Shown piece by piece: positions 9,445 to 19,020 of a DNA stretch of 64,000 nucleotides. Below the pieces are notes generated by a model. It saw nothing but the letters and a program-made list of their open reading frames with translations. It did not search any database and was not told the DNA's origin. Location of the stretch: contig JAWPMN010000001.1 in assembly GCA_033344895.1 (NCBI GenBank), positions 4,410,001-4,474,000 on the forward strand, read 5' to 3'. Every line of letters starts with the position of its first letter. Within the stretch, counting starts at the first letter, position 1. Source of the DNA: Alphaproteobacteria bacterium (GTDB lineage: Bacteria > Pseudomonadota > Alphaproteobacteria > UBA8366 > Aestuariispiraceae). The position numbers and the translations under genes were made by a program.

Positions 9445-10277
9445 GCCCCTGTCTCCGCGGTCAGGAACCCGCGCAATGTGTACTTTCCGCTGGGCTCGAC
9501 CAATCGTTCGACACGCTCTAGCCGGAATCCGGCCCGGCGCGCCAAGAGGGCATAGGATACTGCTGAAAACGCGCAATAGTGCTCGATGAAGAACTCTTCG
9601 CGGTCCGGGCCTTCCGCCGCAAGAGCGGCCTCGCCGTCCGGCAGTTCCACATAGACCGCGCCCCCCGGTGCCAGCACGGACTTCGTACGGGCCAGCATCG
9701 CAACCGGGTCCGGGACATGTTCCAGAACCTTGTTGAAGGTCACCAGATCGAAATGGCGATCCAGACTGTCCGTCATGAAATCGGCGACCAGCCCCTCCAC
9801 GCCCGCCTTCTCCTCCGCATGCCTGGCGGAGCGCGGGTCCGGATCAAGGGCGGTAGCCCGCCAACCTGTGGCACGCATGGCCGCGGGAAAGACGGCAAGC
9901 CCCGATCCAACATCCAGCAAGGTTGCGCCGGAATCATGGCCAAGAGCGCGCCAGCCGGCGTTGACATAGGCGACACGCCCCCGGTTGTCGGAAGCGCCTT
10001 CCGGGAGTGACATGATCTTGTCGAAGACCCTGGCCATCCGACCGCCGCCGTAGGTCCTGTCCCAGTAATCGCCGCCATACAGCCCCCCCAGGTCCATGCC
10101 GTGACGGTTTACGACATGCCCGGTGGATGGGCTGAGATAGAGATCGCGACGATAGGGGTCGAAGCCGAAATCCGTCTCCCCCTCCGGTCTGGCGGCGTAG
10201 GACTTCACCAGGGTCCAGTCGCGGGCCCCTGTCACCGGACAATGAATGTCTGGCTCCCGCCCCGCGCCGCCGGTCAT
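9441..10277 (-). CDS. Class I SAM-dependent methyltransferase
   Basis: 278 residues from the ATG at 10277, or 279 from a GTG one codon earlier. The TGATG junction couples it to the upstream formyltransferase. SAM motif I is LLDVGSGLAVFP (about 120-131). Motifs FDLVTFNKVLEHVPDP and LAPGGAVYVELPD follow in the usual order. The N-terminus contains a conserved-looking CPVTGARDW segment seen in sugar and lipid methyltransferases. In this island it most likely O- or N-methylates the flagellin sugar or its precursor (inference). Confidence 0.85.
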   Translation of the reverse strand: MTGGAGREPDIHCPVTGARDWTLVKSYAARPEGETDFGFDPYRRDLYLSPSTGHVVNRHGMDLGGLYGGDYWDRTYGGGRMARVFDKIMSLPEGASDNRGRVAYVNAGWRALGHDSGATLLDVGSGLAVFPAAMRATGWRATALDPDPRSARHAEEKAGVEGLVADFMTDSLDRHFDLVTFNKVLEHVPDPVAMLARTKSVLAPGGAVYVELPDGEAALAAEGPDREEFFIEHYCAFSAVSYALLARRAGFRLERVERLVEPSGKYTLRGFLTAETGA

Positions 10278-11005
10278 CACAAGGTCGCTGTGTATTCGGC
10301 GAACTGTCGAACGCAGCGTTCTTTCAGAACCGCCGGCATGAATGAGTAATGGCGCCCGATATACAATTGCGGCTGGCTGATGAATTGCCCGTAGGAAGCC
10401 ATCATCTCCAGACCGCGATTGGAAATCTCGATGCAGATTTCCGTATTGGCCTTGCGCAGCTGGTACAGTTCCATGCCCCGGGTCAGGGGGATCGGCATCT
10501 TCATGACCACCCCGCCACGATCAAGCTTCGGGCTGACCTTGTGCAGGGTGGTGACAAGCCCCCGGAAATCCCGGTGATAGACGCACCATAGATGCGTATC
10601 GAGGCCACGATAGTGTTCCGGATCGGCGCCATGCAGATTGACGAAACGGTCCGGTGTCAGATCGATGATATGCTGTTCCAGCCTTCCGGTGCCAAAGACC
10701 AGATGCACGTCGCAGCCCGCATCGCGCATCGCGGCCTCCGCCTCCGGCCCGTTCAGGTCGGAAAAGGTCTGTACATCCGCGACATCGGCGAGACACTTCC
10801 CCTTGCCGCCGAACCACTGGTCCACCTCGTATGCGTCCCGCTGGTCTTCGAATGCATGCCTGGTTTCGAAGGTCGCGCTGATGCTGCGCTTCTCCTCGAA
10901 GACCCGCGTGATCGTCCATTTTTCGGCTAGGGCCTGCACAAACCGCGTGTGATGCGGGGTGTCGGTCGTCAATATCCCGACCCGCAGGCTTTTTGGCTCC
11001 ATCAT
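10277..11005 (-). CDS. Formyltransferase-fold enzyme (sugar N-formyltransferase-like)
   Basis: 242 residues. The core NLHGADPEHYRGLDTHLW, with VFGTGRLE before it and RGGVVMKMPIPL after, matches the catalytic half of the methionyl-tRNA formyltransferase superfamily (Asn-His with a downstream Asp). It lacks the C-terminal OB domain of Fmt. Stand-alone members next to nucleotide-sugar genes N-formylate amino-sugars using 10-formyl-tetrahydrofolate. The start has two adjacent ATGs (11005 and 11002). It lies in a tight minus-strand operon after the amidotransferase. A second, divergent formyltransferase-fold gene lies at 22303. Confidence 0.82.
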   Translation of the reverse strand: MMEPKSLRVGILTTDTPHHTRFVQALAEKWTITRVFEEKRSISATFETRHAFEDQRDAYEVDQWFGGKGKCLADVADVQTFSDLNGPEAEAAMRDAGCDVHLVFGTGRLEQHIIDLTPDRFVNLHGADPEHYRGLDTHLWCVYHRDFRGLVTTLHKVSPKLDRGGVVMKMPIPLTRGMELYQLRKANTEICIEISNRGLEMMASYGQFISQPQLYIGRHYSFMPAVLKERCVRQFAEYTATL

Positions 11006-11033
11006 CTCGAACTCAGACCCGTCTCCAAACGGT

Positions 11034-12152
11034 TCAATTCCAGCGCCATTCCGGAATCAGGAATCCCGGAATCCGCCACACAGTCCCGTCCCATTGCCAG
11101 ACGTCCGAATTCCGGAACCGTTCCGCCACCTCCCAGAACCAGCTTTCGGGCTGATCCTGAAACGCACAGAACGCGGCAATATCGTCTTTGGGGATCTCCA
11201 TCCCCTTGCTTGCGATTTCGGCTATCGCCTCATCCCGCGTTATCATGCCGTAACGGATCTGAACCGACAGCGTGTCGAACGCACGCGTAAAGCCGAATTT
11301 GTACCATTTCAAGAAATGATGCAATGAAATGAAATTGCAATCGATGTCAGCAAAGTCCCATGTGCCCGTTTTCAAGTCCTGTTTACCATATTCGAACCCA
11401 TGTTTCTGGGCGATATCGGTGTTTTTAAAACTATTCCATTTAAAGAAAGCCCCCAGAAAGACAGACCGGATTTCGAAATCCGGGTCCATTGGAACCCGAT
11501 AGGCCAGCAAGTTCTCCGGCGTCAGTCCTTCCCGGCCGACCCAGTGATCGGCATCCGTTGATTCAAGGCATCCATGCCGCGACAGCCAGTCGGCGTCCAG
11601 GCGGTCCGACAGGCGTTCCAATTCGCTTCCGCCATATTCGAGCTGCGGGTTTTCCCCCCATAATATCAAGGGGATGCGCAGTTGAATGCCCAGTCGGATC
11701 GGAATTGCGAACAGCGCCATATGCATCGGCAGTCCGGTCGTCCCGCGCTCCTCGTAGGCCGCCTTCATGAAGCGGCGTTCGACGTCCGGATCGATGGTGT
11801 AGTCGATGTGATCGACGGCAAGGTTCCGGATCATGGCATCGAGATTACGCTGGCCGATGGCCGTCCGTGCCGGGGTGCGCCAGGTTACGGCCAGCACACT
11901 GAGGCCGGCCTCCTTCGCCTTGATGATCTGGTACCAGCTATCCTTGCCACCGGAAACGGGCACAATGCAGTCATAGGAGGTCGACCGCTGCTTCGTTTCC
12001 GCAACAAGCTTTTCGAAAGCGGCCGCCCTGGCAGACCAGTCGATGCGCTCCTCCTTGTCGCGATGTCCGTGGCACGCCGTGCAGACACCGTTCTCGTCCA
12101 GGCGGATGCCCGGCCGTGTGTCGGGAAGGATACATTGGGTGCAATAACGCAT
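11034..12152 (-). CDS. N-acetyl sugar amidotransferase (WbpG/PseA type)
   Basis: 372 residues. Two CxxC pairs (CTQC at 4-7, CTAC at 24-27) suggest a zinc knuckle. The PP-loop VSGGKDS (66-72) marks an ATP pyrophosphatase that adenylates an amide. This layout is that of the WbpG/PseA N-acetyl sugar amidotransferases, which turn an N-acetyl group into an acetamidino group. PseA does this on Campylobacter pseudaminic acid. The neighbouring asparagine-synthetase homologue could supply or handle ammonia. I saw no HisH/HisF-like ammonia-channel genes beside it. Specificity for the sugar is inferred. Confidence 0.85.
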   Translation of the reverse strand: MRYCTQCILPDTRPGIRLDENGVCTACHGHRDKEERIDWSARAAAFEKLVAETKQRSTSYDCIVPVSGGKDSWYQIIKAKEAGLSVLAVTWRTPARTAIGQRNLDAMIRNLAVDHIDYTIDPDVERRFMKAAYEERGTTGLPMHMALFAIPIRLGIQLRIPLILWGENPQLEYGGSELERLSDRLDADWLSRHGCLESTDADHWVGREGLTPENLLAYRVPMDPDFEIRSVFLGAFFKWNSFKNTDIAQKHGFEYGKQDLKTGTWDFADIDCNFISLHHFLKWYKFGFTRAFDTLSVQIRYGMITRDEAIAEIASKGMEIPKDDIAAFCAFQDQPESWFWEVAERFRNSDVWQWDGTVWRIPGFLIPEWRWN

Positions 12153-12158
12153 GGTCGC

Positions 12159-13997
12159 CTATTCCGTCCATGCCTCGTGCCGGTCCAGGAAGATCCTGGC
12201 AGCCAGCAGCGAGAACAGGAACTTGCTGTCACTGTTTCGCTCGATCTCCGACGACAGCAGAGCGTCGAACCGGTCGCGTTTCACGATGTCGAAGAATGAA
12301 CCGTCCTGCATCAGCCGATCACGGATGGCCGGATCGGTAAAGTCGACGAAGGACGTGACCGGTGCATTGATTCCCTGCTTTCTGGGATTGTCGAGGATGA
12401 CATCGGGAACGATCCCCTTCCCTGCCTGCCGCAGAAGATATTTGGGCAGATTGTTCTGGATCAGATGCCGGCTGGGAATCCGGAACAGGGTCTCCACCAG
12501 ATCCCGGTCCAGATAGGGCGCACGATTTTCGACCGACCACCGCATCGCAGCCAGATCATCGTCATGCAGCATGACCGGCACGGTTTCCCGCACCAGTTCG
12601 TTCAGCATCCGGTTCCGCATCTGCGCCGGACAGAAGTCGATTTCCGCATGCGGTTCGTCAAACGGCTCCGTAAGGAAGCCGGCAAACCCACCCGCCCCCA
12701 GGAAGATGTGATCGCGCGCGCCCGGCCGGTCGATGAACGCCCTGGGGTCCTGCAGATGCGGATTGCGGACGAACTGGCCATAGGTCTCGCGCCAGCCCAC
12801 CACCAATTGGTCGAAGTCAGGCTCGTCCTGCATTTCGGCAAGCCAGAACAGATAATGATCGTAGTAGCCGCTGAAGACCTCGTCCGCACCGGTTCCGCCA
12901 AGGGCCAGCTTGAACCCATCTTCGTGGATCGCTTCGCTGACCAGGTAGTGCAGGTAATAGGAAATGGTCAGCGGCGGACCGTCGAAATAGCCGATCATGT
13001 CGTCCAGGCGATCCAGGAATCCTTCCCTGGGTATCCGAATCTGCCGGTTTCTGACATCGAGAGCCTTCAGCGCTTCCGCGATCATCGCCGATTCATCATA
13101 CCGCCAGTCATCCTCGATGATCGAAAAGCAGGTGATATCGGCGCCCATGCGATGATGGGCCAGCCCCGCGACGACGTTGGAATCGATACCCCCGGACAGC
13201 CGCACCGCGACCGGAACGTCCGCACGCATGGTTCGGGACACCGCCTGCTGCAGGGCATCGTTCACAGATTCCTGCGCCGCCGCGGCGTCCATCTTCTCCG
13301 GGGCATAGGCCAGTGACCAGTAGCGAACGAGGGTCGGCAGCTTTCCCGGGTCCAGCACCATTGCATGGGCGGCGGGCAGTTCCCGGATATCCCGATAGAA
13401 CGTCCGACCGTCACGGCGTAGGCCCTTGTATCCGTTCACAAGATAGCGGCGCAGCTGGTGTCGATCGATGTCCGGACGGGCCCCTGCCAGCGCGGCCAGC
13501 GTCTTGACTTCCGATGCGAACACAAATCCGTCTGCACCGCGATCCCAAAGATAGAGCGGCTTTTCCCCGAACCGGTCCCGCGCCAGGGTCACACGCCCGG
13601 TTTGCGCGTCATGAATGGCGAAAGCGAACATGCCGACGAGCCGATCAAGTGCCTCGACGCCCCAGGCCCGCCAGGCTTCGAGCAGGACCTCGGTATCACC
13701 GGTGGTGACGAACCGGTGCCCCAGCCCCTCCAGCTCCCGCCGCAATTCGAGGTAATTGTAGATTTCGCCATTGTAGATCAGGGTCAGGCCGTCCTTGCGA
13801 AACGGCTGATCCGAGCGGGCATCGAGATCGATGATCGAGAGTCGGCTGTGAAACAGTTCCAGAATCCGGCCATCGGAACGGTCAGACCAGAAATAACCCG
13901 TACCGTCCGGCCCGCGCCGCTGCATCCGGTTCAGCACGACCCGGCGCCGATCGATCGACAAGGGCGAAGCTGCCAGGCGCCCGGCAATCCCGCACAT
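12159..13997 (-). CDS. asnB: Asparagine synthetase (glutamine-hydrolysing) homologue
   Basis: 612 residues. It starts MCGIAGR, so Cys2 is the class II glutaminase nucleophile. NGEIYNYLELR and GDTEVLLEAW are standard glutaminase motifs. The synthetase half has the PP-loop RLSGGIDSNVV near residue 265 and GGTGADEVFSGY. AsnB makes asparagine or transfers glutamine ammonia to another carboxylate or amide. Such paralogues are common in polysaccharide clusters. Here it sits six bases after the sugar-acid synthase gene and directly before the amidotransferase, so an amidation role in the glycan pathway is more likely than bulk asparagine synthesis (inference). Confidence 0.88.
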   Translation of the reverse strand: MCGIAGRLAASPLSIDRRRVVLNRMQRRGPDGTGYFWSDRSDGRILELFHSRLSIIDLDARSDQPFRKDGLTLIYNGEIYNYLELRRELEGLGHRFVTTGDTEVLLEAWRAWGVEALDRLVGMFAFAIHDAQTGRVTLARDRFGEKPLYLWDRGADGFVFASEVKTLAALAGARPDIDRHQLRRYLVNGYKGLRRDGRTFYRDIRELPAAHAMVLDPGKLPTLVRYWSLAYAPEKMDAAAAQESVNDALQQAVSRTMRADVPVAVRLSGGIDSNVVAGLAHHRMGADITCFSIIEDDWRYDESAMIAEALKALDVRNRQIRIPREGFLDRLDDMIGYFDGPPLTISYYLHYLVSEAIHEDGFKLALGGTGADEVFSGYYDHYLFWLAEMQDEPDFDQLVVGWRETYGQFVRNPHLQDPRAFIDRPGARDHIFLGAGGFAGFLTEPFDEPHAEIDFCPAQMRNRMLNELVRETVPVMLHDDDLAAMRWSVENRAPYLDRDLVETLFRIPSRHLIQNNLPKYLLRQAGKGIVPDVILDNPRKQGINAPVTSFVDFTDPAIRDRLMQDGSFFDIVKRDRFDALLSSEIERNSDSKFLFSLLAARIFLDRHEAWTE

Positions 13998-14003
13998 CGC
14001 CGA

Positions 14004-15017
14004 CTACTCCTCTACGGCGTCGCGCTGCAGCACAAATCCCTGCTGAACCGGCTTCAGGAGCTTGCGCCCGACCACGGCGGAAATGCAGCGCGACGGAAAT
14101 TCGGTCGCCGGCCGGGTGAACACAAGATCGGCACGCGACAGGACGTGTCCGGCCGGCAAATCCCGGGCCACGGTCAATCCCTTGCGAATGGCAGGACCGG
14201 TTCCATCTTCGCAGGCCTGCGGGACCTTTTCACCGCTGCCGCGCGATTGAGCGATCTTGGGAAGGATGTTCACGAGATACGCGAGGTCATCCGGGTCACA
14301 GGACAATTCATGGTCCCGGAAATCCCGCCCCTGCTTCTGATCGGTGAAATGCACTTCCACCACTTTCGCACCCAGCGCGACCGCCGCAATGGGTGCCTCC
14401 GGACCGATCACATGATTGGAATATCCAACCGTGATCGGGTCCAGTTCCGCGGCGAGGGTCGGGATCGCCGTCAGATTGGCCTGGTCCAGTGGCGTGGGGT
14501 AGGCCGAAACACAATGCAGCACGGCAAGACGCTCCACCACAGCTTGGCCCATTTCCTCCCGCGCCCAAGCGACCGCACGCCGAACCTCCGCCAAATCGGC
14601 GGTGCCGGTGGACACGATGACAGGCTTCCCGGACGCACTGGCGGCCCGGATCACCGGTTCGAAATCGATATCGCCGCTGGCAATCTTGATCGCGGCACAA
14701 TGTTCGGCCAGGAAGGGAACCCAGTCCTCGCTGATCGCGGAGGAGCAAAAGGCAATGCCCTGTGCCTCCGCCTTTGCTTTCAAGGTCAGGTGCGCGGCCT
14801 CATCCAGCCCGAAACGGGCCACCCGTGCACGCCGTTCGGCGTCATTTGCTGCGATAAAGCGCTCTGGTGTGTAGCTTTGAAACTTGACCGCATCTGCCCC
14901 GGCGCGCGCAGCTAAACCGAGCAATTCCAGCGCCTTATCCAGGCTACCCTCATGGTTCACACCAACTTCGGCGATCAGCGCCGGGCGCTGCGACAGGTCG
15001 ACACCGAAAAGTTCCAT
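14004..15017 (-). CDS. NeuB/SpsE-family nonulosonic acid synthase
   Basis: 337 residues from the ATG at 15017, chosen because AGGAGAGG lies ten bases upstream; an ATG at 15038 overlaps the Maf stop. The TIM-barrel N-domain holds PALIAEVGVNHEGSLDKALE and AVKFQSYTPE. The metal- and PEP-binding region is LHCVSAYPTP and VGYSNHVIGPEAPIAA. The C-terminal 60 residues form the SAF/antifreeze-like domain. NeuB-family enzymes condense PEP with a 6-carbon amino-sugar to give sialic, legionaminic or pseudaminic acid. The exact product cannot be told. With the cytidylyltransferase it gives the CMP-sugar donor for flagellin glycosylation. Confidence 0.92.
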   Translation of the reverse strand: MELFGVDLSQRPALIAEVGVNHEGSLDKALELLGLAARAGADAVKFQSYTPERFIAANDAERRARVARFGLDEAAHLTLKAKAEAQGIAFCSSAISEDWVPFLAEHCAAIKIASGDIDFEPVIRAASASGKPVIVSTGTADLAEVRRAVAWAREEMGQAVVERLAVLHCVSAYPTPLDQANLTAIPTLAAELDPITVGYSNHVIGPEAPIAAVALGAKVVEVHFTDQKQGRDFRDHELSCDPDDLAYLVNILPKIAQSRGSGEKVPQACEDGTGPAIRKGLTVARDLPAGHVLSRADLVFTRPATEFPSRCISAVVGRKLLKPVQQGFVLQRDAVEE

Positions 15018-15034
15018 TGCCTGATGGCCTCTCC

Positions 15035-17059
15035 TCATGCGGAAAGCGACTGCTCCGCCTTGACCTGCTCTGTTTCCTCCATCAGCAAGTCAATGACGCT
15101 GAGGAGAATGGCCTCCATGTCCTTCAGGAAACATCTGAGTTCGGACAGGAACAACTGGTAGACGCGCGGCGCGTCCGTGTCCGCGACCCGTCGGTGCATC
15201 CGAAAATAGACATTGTAGAGGGTCATTACTGTGCCGAAATTGTTCTGCCATACGACGGCGTCAATTGGGTCGAACTCCGCCTCCGTTGGCGGCTGGAACA
15301 GCTTCCAGAGCCTGTCATAGGCCTTGAAGACATCCGGTGTTTCGTCCTCTGCCAGACGGTCAATCACGACATGGGCGTCCTCGTACCAGGCGATCGTCTT
15401 TTCGCGAAGTTCCCGATAACGGGCAAGGTCGATACATTCGCCCTGGGCGTAGTGCTCAACCTCCCTGAAAACGAGATCGATAGCGTTCGCCCGATCCTTG
15501 GGGCTGGCAGCCGACTTCGCCTTTGCCGGCAGTTTCGGCACGGTAAATGGAATGTCCACACCGTCCGAGCAATTGTAGACAGTATACCCGGCATAGGCCC
15601 GCGCCAGCTTCTGCATGAACAGCCGGCTCAGCAGGAACCCGTCATTGGTCATGACCGTTCCCCCGAGATTACCCTCGGTCGTGAACGGCATGATCGTGGA
15701 TTCCTTGGTGCCCTGGAACGAGAACATAAACTCCTCGTCCGTATAGTAGGCCGACGCCTTTGAATGGTGATAGTCGGGGATGCGGGTCCCGAGATCGACG
15801 CCGAACAGATAGACCTCCTTGAAAGCCATACCGAGGGCAAATCGCAGCCCCCCGTTCGAGACGGTGGGTACGGCGAGGAAAACCGGATGCCCGTCCAGCT
15901 CAAAGAAGCGGGTTGAGCAGACCGTATCGCGATGGAAGAAGATTACCCTGTCGAACACGGCCGCAGTCCGGGGATTGACCGTGGCGGCCGCAACCAGGGT
16001 GATTCCGGAAAGATCGTGCTGCGACGCCACCTTCTCCAGAATATCGGCCTGACCGAAGGTGTTTTCCACCTCGACATGAAAGTCGGGCCGAATGCCCTGC
16101 GACAGGAGTACCTTCAGCCCCGATCCGCAGGATATGATAACGGCACGATCCTTGTATTCCCGGATCGTATCGATCGCCATGTCGACGGACGGCCCCGCCG
16201 CGACCACGAAGGCGGGACAGGTCTTTTCACGGCGCGGACGGCTGCGCCAGACGGCATGTTCGCGTGCCAGGAAATTCCGGCTCGCGTTCATGATCATGAT
16301 GTTCTCGTCTTCGAAGAAGCCGCGGTTGGAACCGATATAGGAAATCTGGTCCGACAGGCCGCGATGAATCTCGCGCACCAGATGGGACCGGTAATGCGTG
16401 TAGATCAGCGTTCCATCCAGCGTCCCGCCATTGTCCGACCTGAGCGCATCCGTCAGTTCCGATGATGCCGAAGCGGGGTTGTCGTCGAAGATCATGAAAA
16501 CCCGGCCGTTGCGTTTCTCGACGATGTCGATCCACTCGTGCCAGGGGTTCAGATGCAGCGAGTGCCACATGAACTCGATGAACTGTTCAACGACGATCAG
16601 GGACTGGGCGTCGTGATCGCGCAGCAGCCGGCCGATATGGTCGCCAATCCCGACCCCGAGCGACACGGCGAACCCGGTTACCCCGCGCTGCTTCCCGCCG
16701 GGCATCCTTTCGATTCCATTCGCCTTCGCCAGTTGGGTCAGCCGGCGGATCGCAACCTTGGTCATGATCTGCGGCGGGTCGCTGTCAGGGATCGGCCAGC
16801 CGACGTCGATACGATACGGCTCCTTAAGATACCCCTCGTATTGTTCGTCCACGAACTTGCCGACGCCCTTCTCGTAGAACAGCGTGTGCCCGATATCGAG
16901 GTTCATGTCTCCGTCATCGGTCTGAACAACCTTGGAAACCGGTTCTTCCAACGCCTGTAGCCGGTCCGCAATGTCGGGCACATGGCGGCGGATCGCCTCG
17001 ATATTGCGGTTGTATAGCGCCGCCGCCTTCGGGTCGGATTTCAAATTCAGCGTAATCAT
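15035..17059 (-). CDS. Motility-associated factor (Maf) glycosyltransferase, DUF115
   Basis: A 674-residue Maf protein. The central domain has FVVAAGPSVDMAI and AVIISCGSGLKVLLSQGIRPDFHVEVENT, the DUF115/MptE-like Rossmann core. LFGVDLGTRIPDYHHSKASAYY lies about 100 residues later. Maf enzymes move CMP-activated nonulosonic acids onto Ser/Thr of flagellin in the cytoplasm. The gene sits between the NeuB homologue and the OGT-like gene, and the flagellin gene is about 2.2 kb upstream. Its ATG overlaps the previous stop by four bases, so the operon is tightly coupled. The N-terminal 200 residues are family-specific. Confidence 0.9.
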   Translation of the reverse strand: MITLNLKSDPKAAALYNRNIEAIRRHVPDIADRLQALEEPVSKVVQTDDGDMNLDIGHTLFYEKGVGKFVDEQYEGYLKEPYRIDVGWPIPDSDPPQIMTKVAIRRLTQLAKANGIERMPGGKQRGVTGFAVSLGVGIGDHIGRLLRDHDAQSLIVVEQFIEFMWHSLHLNPWHEWIDIVEKRNGRVFMIFDDNPASASSELTDALRSDNGGTLDGTLIYTHYRSHLVREIHRGLSDQISYIGSNRGFFEDENIMIMNASRNFLAREHAVWRSRPRREKTCPAFVVAAGPSVDMAIDTIREYKDRAVIISCGSGLKVLLSQGIRPDFHVEVENTFGQADILEKVASQHDLSGITLVAAATVNPRTAAVFDRVIFFHRDTVCSTRFFELDGHPVFLAVPTVSNGGLRFALGMAFKEVYLFGVDLGTRIPDYHHSKASAYYTDEEFMFSFQGTKESTIMPFTTEGNLGGTVMTNDGFLLSRLFMQKLARAYAGYTVYNCSDGVDIPFTVPKLPAKAKSAASPKDRANAIDLVFREVEHYAQGECIDLARYRELREKTIAWYEDAHVVIDRLAEDETPDVFKAYDRLWKLFQPPTEAEFDPIDAVVWQNNFGTVMTLYNVYFRMHRRVADTDAPRVYQLFLSELRCFLKDMEAILLSVIDLLMEETEQVKAEQSLSA

Positions 17060-19020
17060 GCTGCCTCCTTGGCCGCCGCGAGCAACCGGTCGAACAGAGC
17101 GGTGAAGGCGCGCCCACGGGCAATACGGGCATCCAGCGATCCCGCATCGGTCACGGCCTTTCGAACCTGCTGACGGGCGGCGCGCAATGCCGGCACATCT
17201 TGAGAAAGTTCCGCCAGGCGGTCTGCCAGCGCCGCATCATCCTTCGGCAGCCAGTCGGAAAGTCCCAGGCAGTAGAGTAGGCTCGCGACGGCGGCATTCT
17301 GTGGCCGCGCCGGCATCCGCGACAGAACCGGAATGCCGAACCGAAGCGCCGTCAGCGCGCTTTCCATCGACGGCACGGGATTCACGTCTAGGAACAGGTC
17401 GGATTCGGCCAACAGACCCTCAATCGGATGGTCTCGGGATACCCGCCTGACGGTATCAAGGCTCAGTCCCGCCTCTGTGAATCGCTTGCTGAGGATCTCC
17501 GTGGCCAAGCTGTCGCTCGGATCGTCACCGCGAATGGTCAGGGTTCCGCTCATCCCCTTGCGGACGGCCTCTGCCACGCTGTTCAGAAAACCGGAAGACA
17601 GACGTCCCGCATCCGCATCGATCAGCACACGCATGGTCGGCGGTGCGGCGGCCGCATCCGCCATTTCCTCGGGCTCGACATAGAGGGGCCATGTCGACAA
17701 CCCTTTGTCCAAAATGATGCCGCCTGCCATGTCGGGCGAAAATCCGGGTGCAAACGGGTCCCCCAGGGCAAGGACACCATGCTCCGCCCCCGGCACCGCC
17801 CCGGGCTCGCCAAACAGGCATAGAACAACCGGGGCCGGCATGCGCGCCGTCACCCCGGGACGGCCCGACCAGTCGTAGCCGTCAAGGTCCAGGAGAACCT
17901 GGATTTCATCATTCTGAATGATCGTCGCAACGGTCTCGTCATCGACACGGGAAATATCGCGCCATCGCTGGGCGCTGCGTCGCAGGCGCCTGGAGACCGC
18001 GTCCTCGATTTCGGAATTGGAGTAGTAGTGCAGATCCGCGGCGCGCCCCAGGCTCTCATCGATGGTCGACAACAGGGCAGCCCTTTCGGAACCGGACTTC
18101 AACGACCCGGAAAGAATTCCGACGCGGAAACGGGCATTCTCCGATTCACGGACATGCACTTCTACCCCGACAGGCTGCACATTCGCCAAGGCGTTCCAGG
18201 CATCGGACAACTGCCGCGACAATTCCTGGGGCGTGTTTTCATCCCAGCGCACCAGGGCCGGCAGTCCCTGTGCAATCGCACAGTCCGGTCCCGCCAGGGT
18301 CAGCGCTTCGTTGACCGTTTCCCATGCTTCCGATACCAGCCCCATTTCCAGACGACACCGCGCCAACGTCCACAGTGCCCAGGGATCGTCCGCTTTCAGA
18401 GAGGCATAGGCTTCCGCTGCACGCAGGCTGTTGCCCGGGCGGCTGCGCAGCCGATTGACGTCCACAAGCCCCTTCCAGGCTTCGACATTCGTCCTGTCGA
18501 GATCGACGGCATCTATGAAATCCTGAGCCGCCCGTTCATAGGCACCGTCCTGGATCAGGAGATATCCGTTCTCGACGATCGGGTTCTCGGTCGCGATGAC
18601 CATTGCCGCGCCGAACCCGATCAGCCAGCGTGGAACCAACCTGTATTCCGGATAGGCCGGTTTCAACGCTGTCGAAAGTTTGGCGAAATAAACACCTTCC
18701 GTTCTTTGTCCGACGAGGCTGAGTAGTGCCGCCAGAACCTCGGCATGTTCGAATGCCTGGGGCGATTCGTCATGGGCGGCCTGCAAAAGTCGTATCGCCG
18801 GAACGACACGGCCGAGCCGGCAGATGCAGAGCGCCAGGAGATGGCGGACAAGCGGCGTTTCGCCCTGCTCGTTCTTCAACCGCTCCACGGCCTCCAGGGC
18901 CTGTTCCGTGTTGTGTTCCTCAAGACACCGCAAACAGTCCACGACCGCGGGGTTTCCCCCCATCATGAACCCTGAAGGAATGTCGAAGCTAAGGTCGAAT
19001 GTACTTCCGCCGTCGGACAT
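17056..19020 (-). CDS. TPR protein with OGT/SPINDLY-like C-terminal domain (FlbA-like)
   Basis: 654 residues. The N-terminal 300 residues are degenerate tetratricopeptide repeats (for example HLLALCICRLGRVVPAIRLL and WTLARCRLEMGLVSEAWETV). The C-terminal half (FRVGILSGSLKSGSERAALL, DEIQVLLDLDGYDWSGRPGV, then ESDLFLDVNPVPSMESALTA and LRFGIPVLSRMPARPQN) follows the GT41 O-GlcNAc transferase pattern. Caulobacter FlbA is a similar TPR protein needed for flagellin modification. It heads the minus-strand glycan operon 259 bp downstream of flagellin. The canonical OGT base is not obvious, so it may be a chaperone or acceptor-binding factor. Confidence 0.72.
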   Translation of the reverse strand: MSDGGSTFDLSFDIPSGFMMGGNPAVVDCLRCLEEHNTEQALEAVERLKNEQGETPLVRHLLALCICRLGRVVPAIRLLQAAHDESPQAFEHAEVLAALLSLVGQRTEGVYFAKLSTALKPAYPEYRLVPRWLIGFGAAMVIATENPIVENGYLLIQDGAYERAAQDFIDAVDLDRTNVEAWKGLVDVNRLRSRPGNSLRAAEAYASLKADDPWALWTLARCRLEMGLVSEAWETVNEALTLAGPDCAIAQGLPALVRWDENTPQELSRQLSDAWNALANVQPVGVEVHVRESENARFRVGILSGSLKSGSERAALLSTIDESLGRAADLHYYSNSEIEDAVSRRLRRSAQRWRDISRVDDETVATIIQNDEIQVLLDLDGYDWSGRPGVTARMPAPVVLCLFGEPGAVPGAEHGVLALGDPFAPGFSPDMAGGIILDKGLSTWPLYVEPEEMADAAAAPPTMRVLIDADAGRLSSGFLNSVAEAVRKGMSGTLTIRGDDPSDSLATEILSKRFTEAGLSLDTVRRVSRDHPIEGLLAESDLFLDVNPVPSMESALTALRFGIPVLSRMPARPQNAAVASLLYCLGLSDWLPKDDAALADRLAELSQDVPALRAARQQVRKAVTDAGSLDARIARGRAFTALFDRLLAAAKEAA

